A stretch of 64,000 nucleotides of DNA from Methylobacillus glycogenes JCM 2850. GTDB taxonomy: Bacteria; Pseudomonadota; Gammaproteobacteria; Burkholderiales; Methylophilaceae. The translations under genes were made by a program, and so were the position numbers. Positions 29,858 to 40,738 of the stretch are shown in pieces. The notes under the pieces were generated by a model. It was not told the DNA's origin and ran no database searches. It saw only the letters and a list, made by a program, of their open reading frames with translations. The stretch's first letter is position 1; each line of letters opens with the position of its first letter. The DNA lies in assembly GCF_000617925.1 (NCBI RefSeq), contig NZ_BAMT01000006.1, positions 1-64,000 on the forward strand. The letters are read 5' to 3'.

Positions 29858-30759
29858 ATGTTCAAAGGCTGGCGCAGCCATTATCTGGATTTTCTCAGCG
29901 GCAGCGCCTATATGCTGCTGGGCGGCTTTGCCCTGCAAATCTCCGAGGCGCGCGCCTGGATAGTATCTTTGCTGTTGGTGGCTGGCATAGGCTTGATCGC
30001 ATGGATTGCTAGCTACAGGCGCATGCGCACCATTGCCGATTTACCTACTTCACGGATTGCCTCGCAGCACAAGGCTATGCCGAACTCTATGGCAGGGCCG
30101 TCTCAGCACCCGATCATCTCATCGTCAGTCCCTACACCGCAGCACGCTGTGTGTGGTACCGCTTTTGCATTTATGAGCGTGGTGAGCGCAATCATTGGGA
30201 ATTGCAGCATGAGGGTGTCAGCCATGAGCTGTTTGTGATCAGTGATGGCTCAGGTCAATGTTTTATAGACCCTGACCATGCAGAGGTGGTGGGCACTGAG
30301 CGTAGGGTCAGTTACGAGGGCCAGTACAAGCGTGTCGAGCATGTGCTTTATGCTGGGGCGATTTATGCGCTTGGGGAGTTCACCACCGTAGGCGGCGCCA
30401 GCATGCCACTGGACAGCAAGGAGGACGTAGCCAACTTGTTGGCAGAATGGAAGCAGGATAAAACCAGTCTGTTGCAGCGATTCGACTTGGATGGCAACGG
30501 CGAGATTGATATGCAGGAGTGGAACCTGGCGCGTCAGGCTGCCAGGCGCGAGGTTGAGCGCCAACACCGGGAGTTGCGTGCAGCACCAGGTGTGCACCTG
30601 CTGCGCGCGCCTGCCGATGGCCGCATGTTTCTGCTCTCTAGTCTCTCGCCGCAAAAGTTACGTCGCCGCTACTTCTGGCTATGCAGCATGCATGGGCTGG
30701 TGGCACTGAGCGCTTTGTTGGGTTTGATGCTGTTACGACAGCATTTGCCAGTGTTCTAA
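29858..30759 (+). CDS. GIDE-like membrane protein with EF-hand motif (one-base frameshift)
   Basis: About 300 residues after repair. Two membrane helices lie near the N-terminus (LSGSAYMLLGGFALQI and WIVSLLLVAGIGLIAWIAS), a soluble domain with VWYRFCIYERGERNHWEL and DPDHAEVVG resembles the prokaryotic GIDE (E3-like, DUF) family, and a final membrane helix is at about 275-297. Unusually, residues near 209-220 read DLDGNGEIDMQE, a complete calcium-binding EF-hand loop. The frame breaks at about 30064. Adding one G (tcgcag to tcggcag) restores IASAAQGYAELYGRAVSAP. It is coupled to lemA. Family assignment is by eye and moderate. Confidence 0.65.
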
Positions 30760-30833
30760 GCCGCGTTTTTCCTTGCGATGTTTCACCGCGCTGGCGATGT
30801 ATAGCACGACTGCTATGCTAAAATCCCACCCCT

Positions 30834-33665
30834 ATGAATACCGACACCACTACAAGCAATACCTTGGATAAATCCTTTGAACCCAAGAACATAGAAAGCC
30901 GCTGGTACCAATTCTGGGAAGACCGCGGTTTCTATGCAGCAGGCATGGACGCCAGCAAGCAGGACAATTTCTGCATTCTGTTGCCGCCGCCCAATGTCAC
31001 TGGCACCCTGCATATGGGCCATGGCTTCAACCAGACCATTATGGATGCGCTGACCCGCTACCATCGCATGCGCGGCGACAATACGCTGTGGCAGCCTGGT
31101 ACCGATCATGCCGGCATTGCCACGCAAATCGTGGTGGAGCGCCAGCTGGATGCGCAAGGCGTGAGCCGCCATGACCTGGGCCGCGAAAAATTCCTCGAGA
31201 AAGTCTGGGAGTGGAAGGAATACTCCGGCGGCACCATCACCAAACAAATGCGCCGCCTGGGCACCTCGCCAGACTGGAGCCGTGAGCGCTTCACCATGGA
31301 TGAAGGCCTGTCGCGTACGGTCACCGAAACCTTTGTGCGTCTCTACAACGAAGGCTTGATTTACCGTGGCAAACGCCTGGTAAACTGGGATCCCAAGCTG
31401 CACACCGCTGTATCTGATCTGGAAGTGATCTCCGAGGAAGAAGACGGTTCACTCTGGCATATACAGTACCCACTCGCTGATGGCAGTGGCCAGCTGGTGG
31501 TGGCGACTACACGTCCAGAAACCATGCTGGGTGACGTTGCTGTCATGGTGCACCCTGAAGATGAGCGCTACGCCCATCTGATAGGCAAACAGGTCAAGCT
31601 GCCCTTGTGTGAGCGCGAGATTCCGGTGATTGCTGACGACTATGTAGACCGTGAATTCGGTACTGGGGTAGTCAAGGTCACGCCTGCACATGACTTTAAC
31701 GATTATGCCGTGGGTCAGCGTCATGGCCTGCCCATGATCAGCATCCTGACCTTGGATGGCCATATCAACGAAGCGGCACCTGCCAAGTATCAGGGCCTGG
31801 AACGCTTTGCCGCACGCAAGGCTGTGGTGGCTGACCTTGAAGCGGGTGGTTTTCTGGTCAAGGTCGATAAGCACAAGCTCAAGGTGCCGCGCGGTGACCG
31901 TACTGGCGTGGTGATTGAGCCTATGCTGACCGATCAGTGGTTTGTGGCCATGACCAAGCCTGGCGATGACGGCAAGAGCATCACCGAAAAAGCCCTGGAA
32001 GTCGTCGCCAGTGGCGAGATTCGTTTTGTGCCGGAAAACTGGGTCAATACCTATAACCAGTGGCTCAACAACATTCAGGACTGGTGCATCTCGCGTCAAC
32101 TGTGGTGGGGCCACCAAATCCCGGCATGGTATAGCGATGCGGGCAAGGTCTATGTCGCCCACAGCGAAACGGAGGCCATACAGTTGGCGGCCAATGATGG
32201 TTATCGCGGCAATCTAAAGCGTGATGAGGATGTGCTGGATACCTGGTATTCCTCAGCGCTATGGCCATTCTCCACGCTGGATTGGACTGGCGATGCCGAG
32301 AAGGACCAGGCTAATCAGGCGCTGCAACAATACCTGCCTTCATCGGTGCTGGTCACAGGCTTCGACATCATCTTCTTCTGGGTGGCACGCATGGTCATGA
32401 TGACCAAGCACCTCACTGGCAAAATCCCGTTCAAGGATGTATACGTTCACGGCTTGATTCGCGATGGCGAAGGTCAAAAAATGTCCAAGTCCAAGGGTAA
32501 TGTGCTGGACCCGATAGACCTGATTGATGGCATAGCCCTAGACGCCTTGGTTGCCAAGCGTACTACTGGCCTGATGAATCCCAAGCAGGCTGAGCAGATT
32601 GAAAAGCGCACCCGCAAGGAATTCCCCGAGGGCATTCCGGCCTTTGGCACCGATGCCTTGCGCTTCACCTTTGCCTCGCTGGCTTCGCCGGGCCGCGATA
32701 TCAAGTTTGATTTGCAGCGTTGCGAGGGTTATCGCAACTTCTGCAACAAACTGTGGAACGCCACGCGCTTTGTGCTGATGAACACCGAAGGACAGGACAA
32801 CGGCCTTGAAGATTGCAAGACCCAGCCTGAAGGTTATCTGGACTTCTCACAGGCAGATCGCTGGATAGTCAGCCTGTTGCAGCAAACCGAGGCTGAAATT
32901 GAGCGTGGCTTTGCTGAATACCGTTTCGATAACGTGGCGCAAAGCATCTACAAATTTGTCTGGGATGAATATTGCGACTGGTATCTGGAACTGGCCAAAG
33001 TGCAATTGCAGACTGGCGATGAGGCCCAGCAGCGCGCAACACGCCGCACTCTTCTGCGTGTGCTGGAAACCATATTGCGCCTGGCTCACCCCTTGATGCC
33101 GTTCATCACCGAGGAAATCTGGCAAACCGTAGGCCCGCTGTCTGGCCGCAAAGGCATCAGCATCATGCTCGAAGCCTACCCGCAGAGTCAGCCCGCCAAG
33201 ATTGATGCCGCTGCTGAAGCCTGGGTAGCCTTGCTCAAGCAGGCGGTGGATGCCTGCCGCAGCTTGCGGGGCGAAATGAATGTCTCGCCCGCCACCCGCG
33301 TGCCACTGATAGCCGCTGGTGATCAGACCAAGCTGGCGGCGTATGCGCCTCATCTCAAGGCCTTGGCCAAACTGAGTGAAGTGGAAATCGTTGCTGAATT
33401 ACCAGAAGCCGAAGCACCAGTGGCCCTGGCAGGTGATTTCAAGCTTATGCTCAAAATCGAAATTGATGTGGCGGCAGAACGTGAACGTCTGGGCAAGGAA
33501 ATCGCCCGCCTGGAGGCTGAAATCGGCAAGGCACAGGCCAAGCTGGGCAATGAGAGCTTTGTGGCACGTGCGCCTGCCGCTGTGGTGGAGCAGGAAAAAG
33601 AAAGACTGGCAGGGTTTACTACGACAGTTGAAAAACTGCAGTCACAACTGGCCAAGCTTAAATAA
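30834..33665 (+). CDS. valS: Valyl-tRNA synthetase
   Basis: Class I aminoacyl-tRNA synthetase charging tRNA-Val, with editing of threonine. The 943-residue protein has the HIGH-type motif HMGH near 60 ([15 protein letters not shown]), the CP1 editing domain ([15 protein letters not shown]), the KMSKS motif ([10 protein letters not shown]) near 545-554, an anticodon-binding domain and a C-terminal coiled coil ([19 protein letters not shown]). It is intact along its length. It has its own intergenic region (75 bp), but I cannot assign firm promoter hexamers. Confidence 0.97.
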   Translation: MNTDTTTSNTLDKSFEPKNIESRWYQFWEDRGFYAAGMDASKQDNFCILLPPPNVTGTLHMGHGFNQTIMDALTRYHRMRGDNTLWQPGTDHAGIATQIVVERQLDAQGVSRHDLGREKFLEKVWEWKEYSGGTITKQMRRLGTSPDWSRERFTMDEGLSRTVTETFVRLYNEGLIYRGKRLVNWDPKLHTAVSDLEVISEEEDGSLWHIQYPLADGSGQLVVATTRPETMLGDVAVMVHPEDERYAHLIGKQVKLPLCEREIPVIADDYVDREFGTGVVKVTPAHDFNDYAVGQRHGLPMISILTLDGHINEAAPAKYQGLERFAARKAVVADLEAGGFLVKVDKHKLKVPRGDRTGVVIEPMLTDQWFVAMTKPGDDGKSITEKALEVVASGEIRFVPENWVNTYNQWLNNIQDWCISRQLWWGHQIPAWYSDAGKVYVAHSETEAIQLAANDGYRGNLKRDEDVLDTWYSSALWPFSTLDWTGDAEKDQANQALQQYLPSSVLVTGFDIIFFWVARMVMMTKHLTGKIPFKDVYVHGLIRDGEGQKMSKSKGNVLDPIDLIDGIALDALVAKRTTGLMNPKQAEQIEKRTRKEFPEGIPAFGTDALRFTFASLASPGRDIKFDLQRCEGYRNFCNKLWNATRFVLMNTEGQDNGLEDCKTQPEGYLDFSQADRWIVSLLQQTEAEIERGFAEYRFDNVAQSIYKFVWDEYCDWYLELAKVQLQTGDEAQQRATRRTLLRVLETILRLAHPLMPFITEEIWQTVGPLSGRKGISIMLEAYPQSQPAKIDAAAEAWVALLKQAVDACRSLRGEMNVSPATRVPLIAAGDQTKLAAYAPHLKALAKLSEVEIVAELPEAEAPVALAGDFKLMLKIEIDVAAERERLGKEIARLEAEIGKAQAKLGNESFVARAPAAVVEQEKERLAGFTTTVEKLQSQLAKLK

Positions 33666-33708
33666 GGGCTATAAGGAATAAGCAGCACACCGGGCGCAGG
33701 GGGAAAAC

Positions 33709-34616
33709 ATGATCACACATCCACATAACCCCAGCGCCTGGACTCTGCTGTTTTCACTGCAGGGCTCCATCATCCCGGCCATCTGGCGCAAAGTGCTGTT
33801 CACTGTGGTGCTGAGTTCGCTGGTGGTGCTGAGTCATGGCACCCTGTATCACTACAAAATCACGCCCACTGCCACGCCCTTCACTTTATGGGGGCTGACT
33901 CTGGCAATCTTTCTCGGCTTTCGCAATAGTGTGGCTTACCAGCGTTACTGGGAAGCGCGCACGCTCTGGGGTGAGCTGCTGATCAGTGCACGCAATCTCA
34001 CGCGCCAGGTGCAGGATCATATGCCCAATCTGCCACGCGAGCAGCGCCTGCATGTCTTGCAACCCTTGCTGGCTTTTCCCTATGTGCTGAGAAATTTTTT
34101 GCGCGGCGTTGTATATGAAGATACCAATCGGGTGTTGCTGGATGTAGAACTGCATAGTCACAGGCAAGCACCGGCACTGATGCTGGCCTTGCTGGGAAAA
34201 CGCCTGCATCAGCAGGGGCAGCAATATGGGTTGAACCCTATCCTGCAGGCGCAGATGGATATTCAACTCAACCAGCTATCGCAGGTGCTGGGCGGTTGTG
34301 AACGCATCAAGTCCACACCCATCCCTTATCCCTATATCCTCATGTTGCATCGTATCGTGCATGTGTATTGCTTCTTGCTGCCGTTCTGCTTGATAGACAG
34401 CATAGGTTGCTGACGCCGCTGGCGGTCTGCATCCTGGCGTATACCTTCTTTGGGCTGGATGCACTGGGGGACCAGATTGCCGACCCGTTTGATACCCAAC
34501 CCAACGACCTGCCGCTGGATGCCATGAGCCGGGGTATAGAAATCGCGGTATTGGAAATGCTGGGAGAAAAAGCGCTGCCGCCAGCTGTGGAGGCCAAGGA
34601 CGGCATACTGCTCTAA
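33709..34616 (+). CDS. Bestrophin-like UPF0187 membrane channel (one-base frameshift)
   Basis: Bacterial bestrophin homologue (YneE/UPF0187 family), a pentameric anion or cation channel in the inner membrane. The product shows helix KVLFTVVLSSLVVLSHGTLY, the family motif LGFRNSVAYQRYWEAR, and the C-terminal ADPFDTQPNDLPLDA, equivalent to the bestrophin calcium-clasp region. The frame breaks at about 34409. Adding one G (ggttgctg to ggttggctg) gives IDSIGWLTPLAVCILAY. The repaired length is about 302 residues. GGGGGA lies 6 bp before the ATG. Confidence 0.88.
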
Positions 34617-34642
34617 ACAGGGGGTATCAGGTAAAGGCGGAG

Positions 34643-34888
34643 TTAGCTGCTGCGTTTGCGGATATGGAAGATGAATTCCTTCACCTCCGCCACTGTATTT
34701 TCTTCTGTGGCCAGCATTTCATGCCCGGTCTGCTTGCAAAATGCCTGGAAGTCACGCACTGAGCCAGGGTCGGTGGCGATGACCTTGAGCGTTTGGCCAG
34801 GCTCAACTTCTGCTAATGCCTTCTTGCAACGTAGTATGGGCAGAGGGCATTTCAAGCCGCGCGCATCTAGTTCCTTGTGAAATTCCAT
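34643..34888 (-). CDS. TusA/SirA-family sulfur carrier protein
   Basis: 81-residue TusA-like protein with the active-site motif CPLPILRCKKAL (conserved Cys-Pro-x-Pro near residue 14), beta-alpha-beta-alpha-beta fold length, and a typical middle (LKVIATDPGSVRDFQAFC). TusA-like proteins carry persulfide sulfur between partners. It lies 5 bp downstream of a rhodanese gene on the same strand, a usual pairing for sulfur relay (tRNA thiolation or sulfur oxidation). Confidence 0.92.
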   Translation of the reverse strand: MEFHKELDARGLKCPLPILRCKKALAEVEPGQTLKVIATDPGSVRDFQAFCKQTGHEMLATEENTVAEVKEFIFHIRKRSS

Positions 34889-34893
34889 GATGT

Positions 34894-35226
34894 TTACTCA
34901 GTCTTGGCGCTAAAGGTAAAACCAGCATTGGCCCAGGCCAACACACCTCCGCGCAGGTTATAGACATTTTCACGTCCCAGCTGGGCCAGATAAGCCGCCG
35001 CTTGCGCCGAGCGTATGCCACTGTGACAGTAAATCACCATGGCGGTATCTCCCTGCTCGCACAAGGTCTGCGCAATGCCGGGAATCACTGCCATAGGCAG
35101 ATGAATGGCGCCTTCAATGATGCCGCGCGCAACTTCATCGTCGTTACGCACATCAACGAGTATGACTTTCTCGCTGGCGAGTTTGCTGTTGAGTTCTATC
35201 GGGTCTATATCGGCGTGGCGGGTCAT
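34894..35226 (-). CDS. Rhodanese-like sulfurtransferase
   Basis: Single-domain rhodanese of about 110 residues with active-site loop CHSGIRS and catalytic Cys, preceded by ILVDVRNDDEVARGIIEGA. The start at 35226 (MTRHADIDPIELNSK) is preferred. An in-frame GTG at 35283 would add 19 residues unlike the family. It is cotranscribed with the tusA-like gene 5 bp downstream, suggesting persulfide transfer from rhodanese to TusA. Confidence 0.88.
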   Translation of the reverse strand: MTRHADIDPIELNSKLASEKVILVDVRNDDEVARGIIEGAIHLPMAVIPGIAQTLCEQGDTAMVIYCHSGIRSAQAAAYLAQLGRENVYNLRGGVLAWANAGFTFSAKTE

Positions 35227-35520
35227 GGGTATGCGACTGGAGGTGGCTGAAACGAGAATAGGGTAGGGAGTATATCCTCCCACCCCTATTTGCTCAAACC
35301 AGGGTGATCAATTCTGTTCAATGAATAGGCAGATGCAATCTTCAGCATTTGGCGAGTGTGGTGGCGAATCTGGAACTGCAATGACAACGTAGCTGATCTA
35401 TGTTGGAGCGAGTTGGAGTGCGTTGTCATGAAGCCATTGTTGCTAAAAGGCTTAGAAGCTGAGGACAAGACGGGTGCATGAGGTTACGCAAATGCATTGT
35501 CTGCGTGAGGACAATAAATG
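35227..35520. other. Intergenic stretch, nothing recognised
   Basis: About 290 bp between the rhodanese gene and the tRNA-Phe terminator. Short reading frames only, none with protein-like character. I see no RNA gene or repeat of note. Confidence 0.4.
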
Positions 35521-35556
35521 AAAAAGGGCTAGCTTCATCACTGAAGCTAGCCCTTT
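35521..35556 (-). terminator. Strong terminator of tRNA-Phe
   Basis: A 15-bp perfect stem AAAGGGCTAGCTTCA/TGAAGCTAGCCCTTT with a 4-nt loop, followed on the minus strand by TTTTT. It lies 8 bp past the tRNA 3' end. Confidence 0.9.
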
Positions 35557-35564
35557 ATATTCTT

Positions 35565-35640
35565 TGGTGGCCAGGGGCGGGATCGAACCGTCGACACGCG
35601 GATTTTCAATCCGCTGCTCTACCAACTGAGCTACCTGGCC
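35565..35640 (-). tRNA. tRNA-Phe (anticodon GAA)
   Basis: 76-nt cloverleaf on the minus strand: acceptor GGCCAGG/CCTGGCC, anticodon loop TTGAAAA (GAA, complement of 35605-35607), T-loop TTCGATC. Discriminator A and CCA are encoded. Confidence 0.97.
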
Positions 35641-35821
35641 ATTTACTACTGCTACGCTGGCTTTAGAAGCTCACGCAAGGCCAGCATTATAGCAAACTTC
35701 GGCATTTCGTCCAGCGCATTTAAAAAATTCCTGAACTATCTGCGCATTTAAAATTATGCTCGGGTATGCTCCAGCCTTAATATTCCACGACTGAATCCAC
35801 ACTAAGCATAGATAGCGATTG

Positions 35822-36891
35822 ATGATTTCTGCACAACCTGTATTCCATATTGCATCTCTGAGCGCTGACTCTGATGCGCAGCTCAAGCTCGAATTACAAG
35901 CCAAGATTGATAACAAGACCAAGCCTTTGGGGGCCTTGGGCCAACTTGAAGCCCTGGCCTTGCAGGCTGGCTTGATTCAGCAGACCTTGACCCCAAGCTT
36001 GAGCCGCCCGGTGATGCTGGTGTTTGCTGGCGATCATGGCATTGTCGAGGAAGGGGTTAGCCCCTATCCGCAAGCGGTCACTCAACAAATGGTGAAGAAT
36101 TTTCTCGCAGGCGGGGCAGGCATCAATGTGTTTGCAAAACAAAATGGCATGAGCATCCGTATTGTCGATGCTGGGGTTAATCATGAGTTTGCAGCCCACC
36201 CTAACTTGATACGCGCCAAAGTGGGCCTGGGCACCAATAATTTCCTGCATCACCCGGCGATGACTGAGCAGCAATGCGCGCAGGCCATCTTCAAGGGTAA
36301 GGCTTTGGTGCAAATTGAGGCAGAAGCGGGCAGCAATGTCATCGGTTTTGGTGAAATGGGTATAGGCAATACCACCTCTGCGTCCGCCATTGTGGCGGTG
36401 CTGTGCGGCCTGCCTGTGGCGGAGTGTGTGGGCCGTGGCACAGGGCTGGATGATGCGGGCTTGCGCCACAAGGCTGAGGTTATCTCTGCGGCTATTGATC
36501 GTCATCAAACCAATGCGCAGGATGCAGATACAGTCCTGGCCACTTTTGGCGGCTATGAAATTGCATGATGGTGGGCGCCATGCTGGAAGCCGCAGAACGC
36601 AGAATGATTTTGCTGATTGATGGCTTTATTGCCACCGCCGCCTTGCTGGTGGCCAGCCGTTTGCAGCCTGCGGTGCTGGATTACTGTGTGTTTGCGCATT
36701 GCTCGGATGAATCCGGCCATGCCAAGGTGCTGGCTCATCTGGGTGCCAAACCATTGCTGAATCTGGGCTTGCGTCTGGGTGAAGGCACGGGGGCAGCGTT
36801 GGCTTATCCTCTGTTGCAGGCCGCGGTGAATTTTCTTAACCAGATGGCGTCATTTGATTCTGCGGCCATCAGCCGCCAGGGTGAGGCATGA
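35822..36891 (+). CDS. cobT: Nicotinate-nucleotide--dimethylbenzimidazole phosphoribosyltransferase CobT (one-base frameshift)
   Basis: CobT activates the lower ligand by transferring phosphoribose from nicotinate mononucleotide to dimethylbenzimidazole, giving alpha-ribazole phosphate. The product has the family motifs [45 protein letters not shown] and [14 protein letters not shown], and the C-terminal catalytic-Glu region [15 protein letters not shown]. The frame breaks at 36564. Adding one A (gcatgatg to gcaatgatg) joins GGYEIA to [13 protein letters not shown]. The repaired length is about 356 residues. ATG at 35822 is preferred over the TTG one codon earlier. The 4-bp overlap with cobS shows coupling. 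Its substrate would come from BluB at 55254-55910. Confidence 0.95.
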
Positions 36892-37634
36892 GCCAGCAAC
36901 TTAGGCTGGTGATATTGGCGCTGGCGTATTTCACACGTCTGCCCATGCCCCAGCAGCACAATGTGACGGCGGAAGAATGGGCCAAGGCAGCGCGCTATTT
37001 GCCGCTGACGGGGTGGCTTGTTGGTGGTTGGGCGGCCTTGGTGCTTTATGTGGGCTTGCAATATTTACCTGTCGGGCCTGCCATTGTCTTGAGTATGCTC
37101 AGTAGCATTTTGCTGACTGGCGCCTTGCATGAGGATGGCCTGGCGGATAGCGCAGATGGCCTGGGTGGCGGCTGGAGCACAGAGCAAGCGCTCACAATTA
37201 TGAAAGATTCGCGCATAGGTTCGTATGGTGCTATTGCCCTGGTCATCGCCTTGTTGCTCAAATTCAATCTGCTCTCTTCAATGGAGCCGGAATACTTGCC
37301 GCTGGTGCTGATCGCTGCGCATGCAGTCAGCAGGCTGGCGGCATTAATGGTGATGTCTAGCCAGCGCTACGCGCGTGAAGAAGGCAAGGCCCAGGCTTTG
37401 GCCAGCCCGCCTTCAATAGCAGGTTTGCTCACAGGCCTATTGTTTGGCTTGTTGCCCATGCTGCTATTGCCTGTGCAGGCCTGGCTGGCATTGCTGCCTG
37501 TGCTGTTGGTATGGGTTTGGTTCAGCCTCAAGCTCAAGCGCCGGCTTGGCGGTTACACCGGGGATTGCCTGGGGGCGATGCAACAATTAACTGAGCTGGC
37601 GTTTTATCTTGGTATTGTGATCATTTCGATTTAA
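36888..37634 (+). CDS. cobS: Adenosylcobinamide-GDP ribazoletransferase CobS
   Basis: CobS joins adenosylcobinamide-GDP with alpha-ribazole (phosphate) in the inner membrane, closing the nucleotide loop. The 248-residue polytopic protein has the catalytic acidic motif [18 protein letters not shown] and [14 protein letters not shown]. Several helices rich in Leu and Val follow, ending [13 protein letters not shown]. It overlaps cobT by 4 bp; cobC follows after 28 bp. Confidence 0.95.
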   Translation: MSQQLRLVILALAYFTRLPMPQQHNVTAEEWAKAARYLPLTGWLVGGWAALVLYVGLQYLPVGPAIVLSMLSSILLTGALHEDGLADSADGLGGGWSTEQALTIMKDSRIGSYGAIALVIALLLKFNLLSSMEPEYLPLVLIAAHAVSRLAALMVMSSQRYAREEGKAQALASPPSIAGLLTGLLFGLLPMLLLPVQAWLALLPVLLVWVWFSLKLKRRLGGYTGDCLGAMQQLTELAFYLGIVIISI

Positions 37635-37662
37635 TTACTAGTTTTTAATCTGGAGTCTGTCA

Positions 37663-38237
37663 TTGGAAATTTATCTGGTACGCCATACCACCCCTGATGT
37701 AGTGCCTGGCACCTGCTATGGCCAAAGTGATGTGGATGTCACCGAAACCTTTCTTGCCGAGTTTGATGGCCTACACCCCAAGCTAAGACATTTGCAGCAG
37801 CCCTTAATTTTCAGCAGCCCCTTGCAGCGCTGCTTCAAGCTGGCCACTTCTGTGGCTGCTACTTACAGCCCGCAGATTCTGGTGAGCAGGATGCCAGGCT
37901 GAAGGAGCTCAATTTTGGCGATTGGGAAATGCAGTCCTGGGATGATATTCCGCGCGGGCTGGTGGATGTCTGGGCAGAAGATCATGTGCAGCACGTGCCG
38001 CCGAATGGCGAATCCTTCCAGCAGCTGTCATCGCGGGCACAGGATTTTCTGCAGGACTTGCCCAGCCAGAGCGAACCTGTGGTGCTGTTTACTCATGCGG
38101 GGGTAATCCGCGCCATGTTGGGATTTGCGCTGGATTTACCGCTTATACATACATTTAAGCTACAGATTGACTATGCTAGTGTGAGCAAAATCATCGTAGA
38201 GGATAAGGTGACGCGCGTCGCTTACGTCAACCGCTGA
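37663..38237 (+). CDS. cobC: Alpha-ribazole phosphatase CobC, histidine phosphatase family (one-base frameshift)
   Basis: Histidine phosphatase removing phosphate from alpha-ribazole-5'-phosphate or adenosylcobalamin-5'-phosphate. It has the N-terminal catalytic motif LVRHTTPDV (His at about residue 7), SSPLQRC, LKELNFGDWE, and the second catalytic His in LFTHAGVIRAML. TTG start at 37663, with GGAG upstream. The frame breaks at about 37863. Adding one T (acttacag to actttacag) gives ATLQPADSGEQDARLKEL. The repaired length is about 191 residues. It ends the cobT-cobS-cobC unit. Confidence 0.9.
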
Positions 38238-38240
38238 CCC

Positions 38241-39733
38241 ATGACCGCATCAAACAAACAGAGTAAGCAAAAAACCCAGGCCGTGTTGCTGGAGGCAGAG
38301 CGACAATTGGCGCTGGATCAGCCCAGCAAGGCATTGGAGCTTTATAACCAGGTGCTGGCTGGTGATGAGCAGCAGTTTGATGCCTTGATCGGCTGTGGCC
38401 GGGCGCTGACTGCGCTGCGGCAGTATGATTTTGCGCTGGCGCATTTCAACTTCGCGCTGGGCTTGCAGCCGCAAGCGGCGATTGCCTTCCACTATCGTGC
38501 CCTGGCTTATCATGGAAGCAAGCATTTTGATGAAGCCTGATGGATCATCAGCAGGCACTGGCGCTTAATCCGAATGAAATTTCCACTTACCTCAACCTCG
38601 CCAATACCCTGACGGAAATGGATAGGTTTGAGGAGGCGCTGGAGTTTTATAACGGCGTTATCGACATGGCGCCCCAGTATGCGATTGCCTATAACAATCG
38701 GGGCAATCTGTTTCTGGATCAGCGCATGATAGAAGAAGCGCTGGCAGATTATGCCCAGGCAGCCAAGCTAGACCCCGGCCAGCAAAAATTCCGCTGGAAC
38801 CAGAGCATCATGCATATTCTGCTCGGGCAATATGAGCAAGGCTGGCCTTTATATGAAGCCGGGCTAGGCATACAAGGCTTTGCGCGCGGCTTGCGCAAAC
38901 AGGTGCCACAGCCGGAATGGCTGGGCAAGCAGAACGTCAGCGGCAAGCGCGTACTGCTCTATGCCGAGCAGGGTTATGGCGACACCATACAATTCTGCCG
39001 CTATGCCAAGCAGGTGCAGGCTTTGGGCGCTGAGGTAATTTTGGAGGTACAAGCGCCGCTGGTCAGCCTGTTGCAGACCATCAATCAGGGCAGTACGGCA
39101 CAGAATGAGATCAAGGTAGTGGCACAAGGCCAGGGCTTTGCCGAGTTTGACTATCATTGCCCGCTATTGAGCCTGCCCATGGTATTCAATACCACGCTGG
39201 AGACAGTGCCTGCCCCCATCCCTTATCTACATGCTCAGCCCTCTGACCATGTGCTGTTGGAAAAGCCTGCGCGGCCACGCATAGGGCTGGTCTGGTCAGG
39301 TTCCACCACGCATAAAAATGACCATAGGCGCAGCCTTGCCTTGGCAGCACTTGCTCCCCTGCTGGCATTGCCCTACGAATTCCATTGCCTGCAACAAGAG
39401 GTGAGGGCGGCCGATGCAGAGTTGCTGGGCCAGCTTTCAGCCATCACCCTGCATCAGGCGCAGCTCAAGGATTTTGCTGATACCGCAGCCTTGATAGCGC
39501 AGATGGATCTGGTGATCAGTGTTGATACCTCAGTAGCGCATTTGGCGGGTGCCCTAGGCAAACCCTTGTGGCTGCTATTGCCCTTTGTGCCGGATTATCG
39601 CTGGCTGCTGGATAGAACGGACACGCCTTGGTATCCACAAGCACACTTGTGGCGGCAACCTGCCGTGGGTGACTGGAACTCGGTCATTGCGGCCATGGCA
39701 AAGCAACTCCAGCATTTCCCCAGCCCCAGCTAA
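38241..39733 (+). CDS. TPR protein with glycosyltransferase-9-like C-terminal domain (one-base frameshift)
   Basis: About 497 residues after repair. The N-terminal half is TPR repeats (ALELYNQVLAGDEQQFDALIG, EALEFYNGVIDMAPQYAIAYNN, EALADYAQAAKLDPGQQKF). The C-terminal half resembles the GT9/ADP-heptose-transferase-like domain often fused to TPRs (LLYAEQGYGDTIQFCRYA, RIGLVWSGSTTHKND, DLVISVDTSVAHLAGALGKP). The frame breaks at about 38537. Adding one C (gaagcctg to gaagccctg) gives DEALMDHQQALALNPNE. It starts 3 bp after cobC, yet no cobalamin role is known for this family. It may glycosylate a protein or lipid; acceptor unknown. Confidence 0.75.
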
Positions 39734-39757
39734 ATTCAAGCGCAATGCACTGTGTTA

Positions 39758-40738
39758 TCAGCTTTTGAGCGCTGACAATGCCTCAGCCAGCCTGGCCCAG
39801 CTTTTAGCTGGTGGCAGGCCAAAGCGTAATGCCGGGGTGTCCGTGAATAAACGTAGCCACACACCCTGTGCCGCCAGTTGGCTATGCAGATTTATAGCCT
39901 GCGGAGTTGGCACCCAGCTAAACAGCGCGGTAGATCCACTCACTGGCAGGCCATGTTGCTGCAACAATGCATTCAATTGTGCGGCCTGCTGTTGCAGGGT
40001 TTGCCTGGTCTGCTGCTGCCAACCCTGGTCAGCCAGGGCGGCTTCGGCCACCAGGAGCGCGGGGCCGCTCACAGGCCAAGGGCCTAATAACTCGCCACAG
40101 CGCTGCATGAGCGTCTGATCAGCCAGCAGAAATCCCACACGCGCACCCGCCAGGCCAAAAAACTTGCCCAGAGAGCGCAGCACTATCAATCCTGGTTGAG
40201 AGCTGGCGGCGGCCAGGCTCAGTGCCGGGGTTGCATCCATAAATGCTTCATCCACTACCAGCCAGCCGCCACGTGCAGCCAGTACTTGATGCCAATGTTG
40301 CAGTGTTTCAGGTGCAATCACGCGCCCGGTCGGGTTGTTGGGGTTGCACAACAGCAGCACATCGGTGGCCGCCAGCTCGGACTCATCCGGTAGCGTGTTG
40401 AGCGCACTGACATCATGCCCATGCTGACGCCAGGCGTGGGCATGTTCGGCATACATGGGGGCCAGCACCCGCACGCGGCAGGGCGGGCGCAAGCGCGGCA
40501 AGGTCTGAATAATGGCTTGAGACCCGGCGGTCACCAGCACATTGTCTGCACCATAGTATTCGGCTGCCAGACGCTCCAGCCTGCCATCCGTTTCCGGCAG
40601 GCGTTGCCAGGCGCTGGCGGGTAGTGCGGGCAGGGGGTAGCCTTGCGGGTTGACGCCGGTGGATAAATCCAGCCAGTCAGCCAGCGGGCGGCCATAGCGC
40701 TGCGCGGCCTGCTGTAGATTACCGCCGTGTTCAAGCAT
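39758..40738 (-). CDS. cobD: Threonine-phosphate decarboxylase CobD
   Basis: PLP enzyme of the class I/II aminotransferase fold that makes (R)-1-amino-2-propanol O-2-phosphate, the linker of the cobalamin nucleotide loop. About 326 residues, with the start motif [46 protein letters not shown], and the PLP lysine in RSLGKFFGLAGARVGF. The ATG at 40738 overlaps the cbiB stop by 8 bp and is preferred over a TTG five codons earlier. The product feeds CbiB, its upstream neighbour. Confidence 0.93.
   Translation of the reverse strand: MLEHGGNLQQAAQRYGRPLADWLDLSTGVNPQGYPLPALPASAWQRLPETDGRLERLAAEYYGADNVLVTAGSQAIIQTLPRLRPPCRVRVLAPMYAEHAHAWRQHGHDVSALNTLPDESELAATDVLLLCNPNNPTGRVIAPETLQHWHQVLAARGGWLVVDEAFMDATPALSLAAASSQPGLIVLRSLGKFFGLAGARVGFLLADQTLMQRCGELLGPWPVSGPALLVAEAALADQGWQQQTRQTLQQQAAQLNALLQQHGLPVSGSTALFSWVPTPQAINLHSQLAAQGVWLRLFTDTPALRFGLPPAKSWARLAEALSALKS

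Noticed and set aside
35641-35821. Cobalamin riboswitch before cobT
   Set aside because: The region lacks the B12 box (CAGGAGACCTGCC type) and the core elements seen at 51862-52045.
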